Source: Candidatus Hydrogenedentota bacterium (GTDB lineage Bacteria > Hydrogenedentota > Hydrogenedentia > Hydrogenedentales > SLHB01). Taken from it: a stretch of DNA of 64,000 nt. A model generated the notes under the pieces. That model was not told the origin of the DNA. It was given only the letters and a program-made list of their open reading frames with translations, and searched no databases. A program made the position numbers and the translations under genes. Of the stretch, positions 63,732 to 64,000 are shown one piece after another (positions within the stretch are counted from its first letter, which is position 1; each line of letters starts with the position of its first letter). The stretch is taken from assembly GCA_013359265.1 (NCBI GenBank), contig JABWCD010000003.1:186001-250000 (forward strand). Reading direction: 5' to 3'.

Positions 63732-64000
63732 ATGGAAACGTTTGTACTCATTCATGGAAGCTGGCATGGGGGGTGGTGCTGGCACAAGGTCGTTCCGCGT
63801 ATAGAAGCCGCCGGACACCGGGTGCTTGCTCCGGACATGCCCGCGCACGGCAAGGACTGGCGCAAACCCGGTGGCGTAACGCTGGACAATTACGTGGCCC
63901 GAGTCGGCGAGGCGCTGGACACGATCACCGGACCAGCGGTGCTGGTGGCGCACAGCCGCGGAGGGATCGTCGCATCCCAAGCCGCGGAGCGTTATCCGGA
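63732..64000 (+). CDS. Alpha/beta hydrolase, truncated by the window edge
   Basis: Read directly from the sequence: an ATG at 63732 with AAAGGGG six bases upstream, open to the last base. The start is ETFVLIHGSWHGGWCWHKVV, a common esterase/hydroxynitrile-lyase-type N-terminus with oxyanion HG motif. The nucleophile elbow is AHSRGG (Ser75). The remaining ~60% of the protein is outside the window, so family is uncertain. Confidence 0.88.
   Translation, partial: METFVLIHGSWHGGWCWHKVVPRIEAAGHRVLAPDMPAHGKDWRKPGGVTLDNYVARVGEALDTITGPAVLVAHSRGGIVASQAAERYP

Overview
This is a GC-rich bacterial chromosome segment. It shows 66 credible protein-coding genes, including two that run off the window edges, and no rRNA, tRNA, CRISPR array or transposase gene. 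Kdo/heptose-type LPS kinases, an OmpA-like protein, TlpA and Tat-exported enzymes point to a Gram-negative cell envelope. A Tat-exported sulfatase, three Gfo/Idh/MocA oxidoreductases, a right-handed beta-helix protein, FG-GAP and NHL propellers, a ceramidase-like protein and a TMEM220-like protein resemble genomes of Planctomycetota, Hydrogenedentota or related lineages. This placement is inference from gene content; no marker gene here fixes the phylum.

Layout. 1-4600: a truncated secreted protein, a GT-C-like membrane protein and a PlsC-type acyltransferase. 4640-5331: an MNT/HEPN pair. 5421-8248: an acyl-CoA synthetase and a secreted alpha/beta hydrolase. 8389-9318: ftsY. 9966-14039: a diguanylate cyclase, a PilB/GspE ATPase with c-di-GMP-type MshEN repeats, and an HDOD protein. 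14069-16309 (minus): antitoxin, Doc toxin, thiS, thiE and a methyltransferase, tightly packed. 16394-20893: a carbohydrate/sulfate-ester catabolic block. 20929-22353: a visibly AT-richer three-gene cluster of unknown function. 22509-25567: purU with a coupled small gene and two membrane proteins. 26379-31500: an IMPase-like protein with a histone H1-like tail, a cupin, a DUF721/DciA protein, an NtrC-type regulator and a Cys-rich protein. 31776-37742: Trm112-like protein, TetR, TlpA, CstA, two sugar kinases and a Lys-rich protein. 37998-41284: Gfo/Idh/MocA plus beta-helix. 41368-46997 (minus): NUDIX and a TMEM220/ceramidase/hydrolase/recQ overlapping operon. 47133-48635: multicopper oxidase. 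49073-53303: coiled-coil protein, lexA, OmpA-like protein and a glycosidase-like protein. 53424-56772: ECF sigma/anti-sigma, two small membrane proteins and an SpoU methyltransferase. 56829-58245: GNAT and a DUF4926/DUF6883 pair. 58353-64000: carbamoyltransferase, hemW, FG-GAP protein, SpoIIE-type phosphatase and a truncated hydrolase.

Regulation is legible in places. Promoters of the TTGACA-N17-TTAAAT type precede lexA and the OmpA gene. The lexA promoter overlaps a 30-bp palindrome (autoregulation). A 32-bp palindrome sits before the tetR start codon. A near-perfect sigma-70-type promoter precedes the NtrC-like gene.

Non-coding structure is concentrated in 3' regions. It includes a 66-bp repeat in two inverted copies with one mismatch, a 145-bp MITE-like element with terminal inverted repeats, a perfect 26-bp hairpin and degenerate GTAATC/GTGCTC hexamer tracts. 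The best candidates for something undescribed are the 20929-22353 cluster, the cyclase/MshEN-ATPase/HDOD module, the histone-tailed IMPase and the overlapping recQ operon.
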